In this document: piece by piece, positions 5,223-5,254 of the stretch
Layout of the letters: each line of letters starts with the position of its first letter
Numbering within the stretch: position 1 is the stretch's first letter
Assembly (NCBI GenBank): GCA_946628805.1
Contig: CAMOXB010000003.1
Coordinates: 1 to 5,254 of the forward strand
Source: an uncultured Pseudomonadota bacterium
Lineage (GTDB): Bacteria > Pseudomonadota > Alphaproteobacteria > Rs-D84
Reading direction: 5' to 3'
DNA length: 5,254 nt
The notes under the pieces: generated by a model
What the model was told of the DNA's origin: nothing
Seen by the model: the letters and a program-made list of their open reading frames with translations, nothing else
Databases searched by the model: none
Position numbers and translations under genes: made by a program

Positions 5223-5254
5223 AATTCCCATACGTCGTGTCATCACACACATAA
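5221..5254 (-). CDS. 3' end of a paralogue of the Cys-rich secreted protein (partial)
   Basis: Reading the minus strand inward from the window edge gives YVCDDTTYGN and a TAA stop at 5223-5221. The complete Cys-rich protein at 992-1702 ends YVCDDTTYTR, so eight consecutive residues agree at the same distance from the C-terminus, including the cysteine. The codons differ at third positions (for example TGT for TGC and TAT for TAC), so this is not a recent exact duplicate. The same 45-bp repeat follows in the same orientation. Only ten residues are visible. The paralogue call rests on this match plus the shared downstream repeat; the rest of the gene lies outside the window. Confidence 0.75.
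   Translation of the reverse strand, partial: YVCDDTTYGN

Noticed and set aside
4890..5252. Minus-strand open frame encoding an NPLRLRRTPPHWGRT-type peptide
   Set aside because: The peptide is a translation of the 45-bp repeat, also seen in the false extension at 830-991. The frame is antisense to parE and has no family likeness.

Overview
The window looks like chromosomal DNA from a low-to-moderate-GC, probably host-associated alphaproteobacterium. ParE and DnaJ read as alphaproteobacterial (ParE N-terminus with the GGTDE..HHL block), and the dnaJ promoter resembles the alphaproteobacterial RpoH consensus. The two small exported proteins, one with a B-repeat plus ESTGTQWIDTG module and one with YLPAN Cys-rich units, are of kinds I associate from memory with gut-metagenome bacteria. 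That taxonomic reading is inference; no rRNA is present to anchor it.

Left part (1-1800), accessory and AT-rich. An intrinsic terminator (24-54) ends an unseen upstream gene and is followed almost at once by the ribosome binding site of a secreted protein (73-840). A MITE-like composite repeat (841-973) fills most of the gap to a second secreted, Cys-rich protein (992-1702). That gene is bracketed by two exact direct copies of a 45-bp hairpin-forming repeat (929-973 and 1705-1749).

Central and right part (1800-5132), conserved housekeeping. dnaJ (complement 1831-2961) and parE (3121-5085) are divergently transcribed from a 159-bp AT-rich intergenic region. Each gene has its own intrinsic terminator. 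dnaJ stands alone, without dnaK beside it, and has a good heat-shock-type promoter candidate. ParE would pair with ParC as topoisomerase IV to decatenate chromosomes.

Right edge (5131-5254). A repeat related to the 841-899 arm lies next to a third exact copy of the 45-bp repeat, on the minus strand. Its end overlaps the stop codon of a gene entering from outside the window. The ten visible C-terminal residues (YVCDDTTYGN) match the end of the Cys-rich protein (YVCDDTTYTR), so this is the tail of a paralogue. The repeat has the same orientation and almost the same position relative to both stop codons.

The most interesting pattern is therefore a family of small exported proteins whose stop codons are each followed directly by a hairpin repeat. 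The coding ends have diverged at synonymous sites while the repeats are identical. No CRISPR array, tRNA, rRNA, transposase or integrase was seen.
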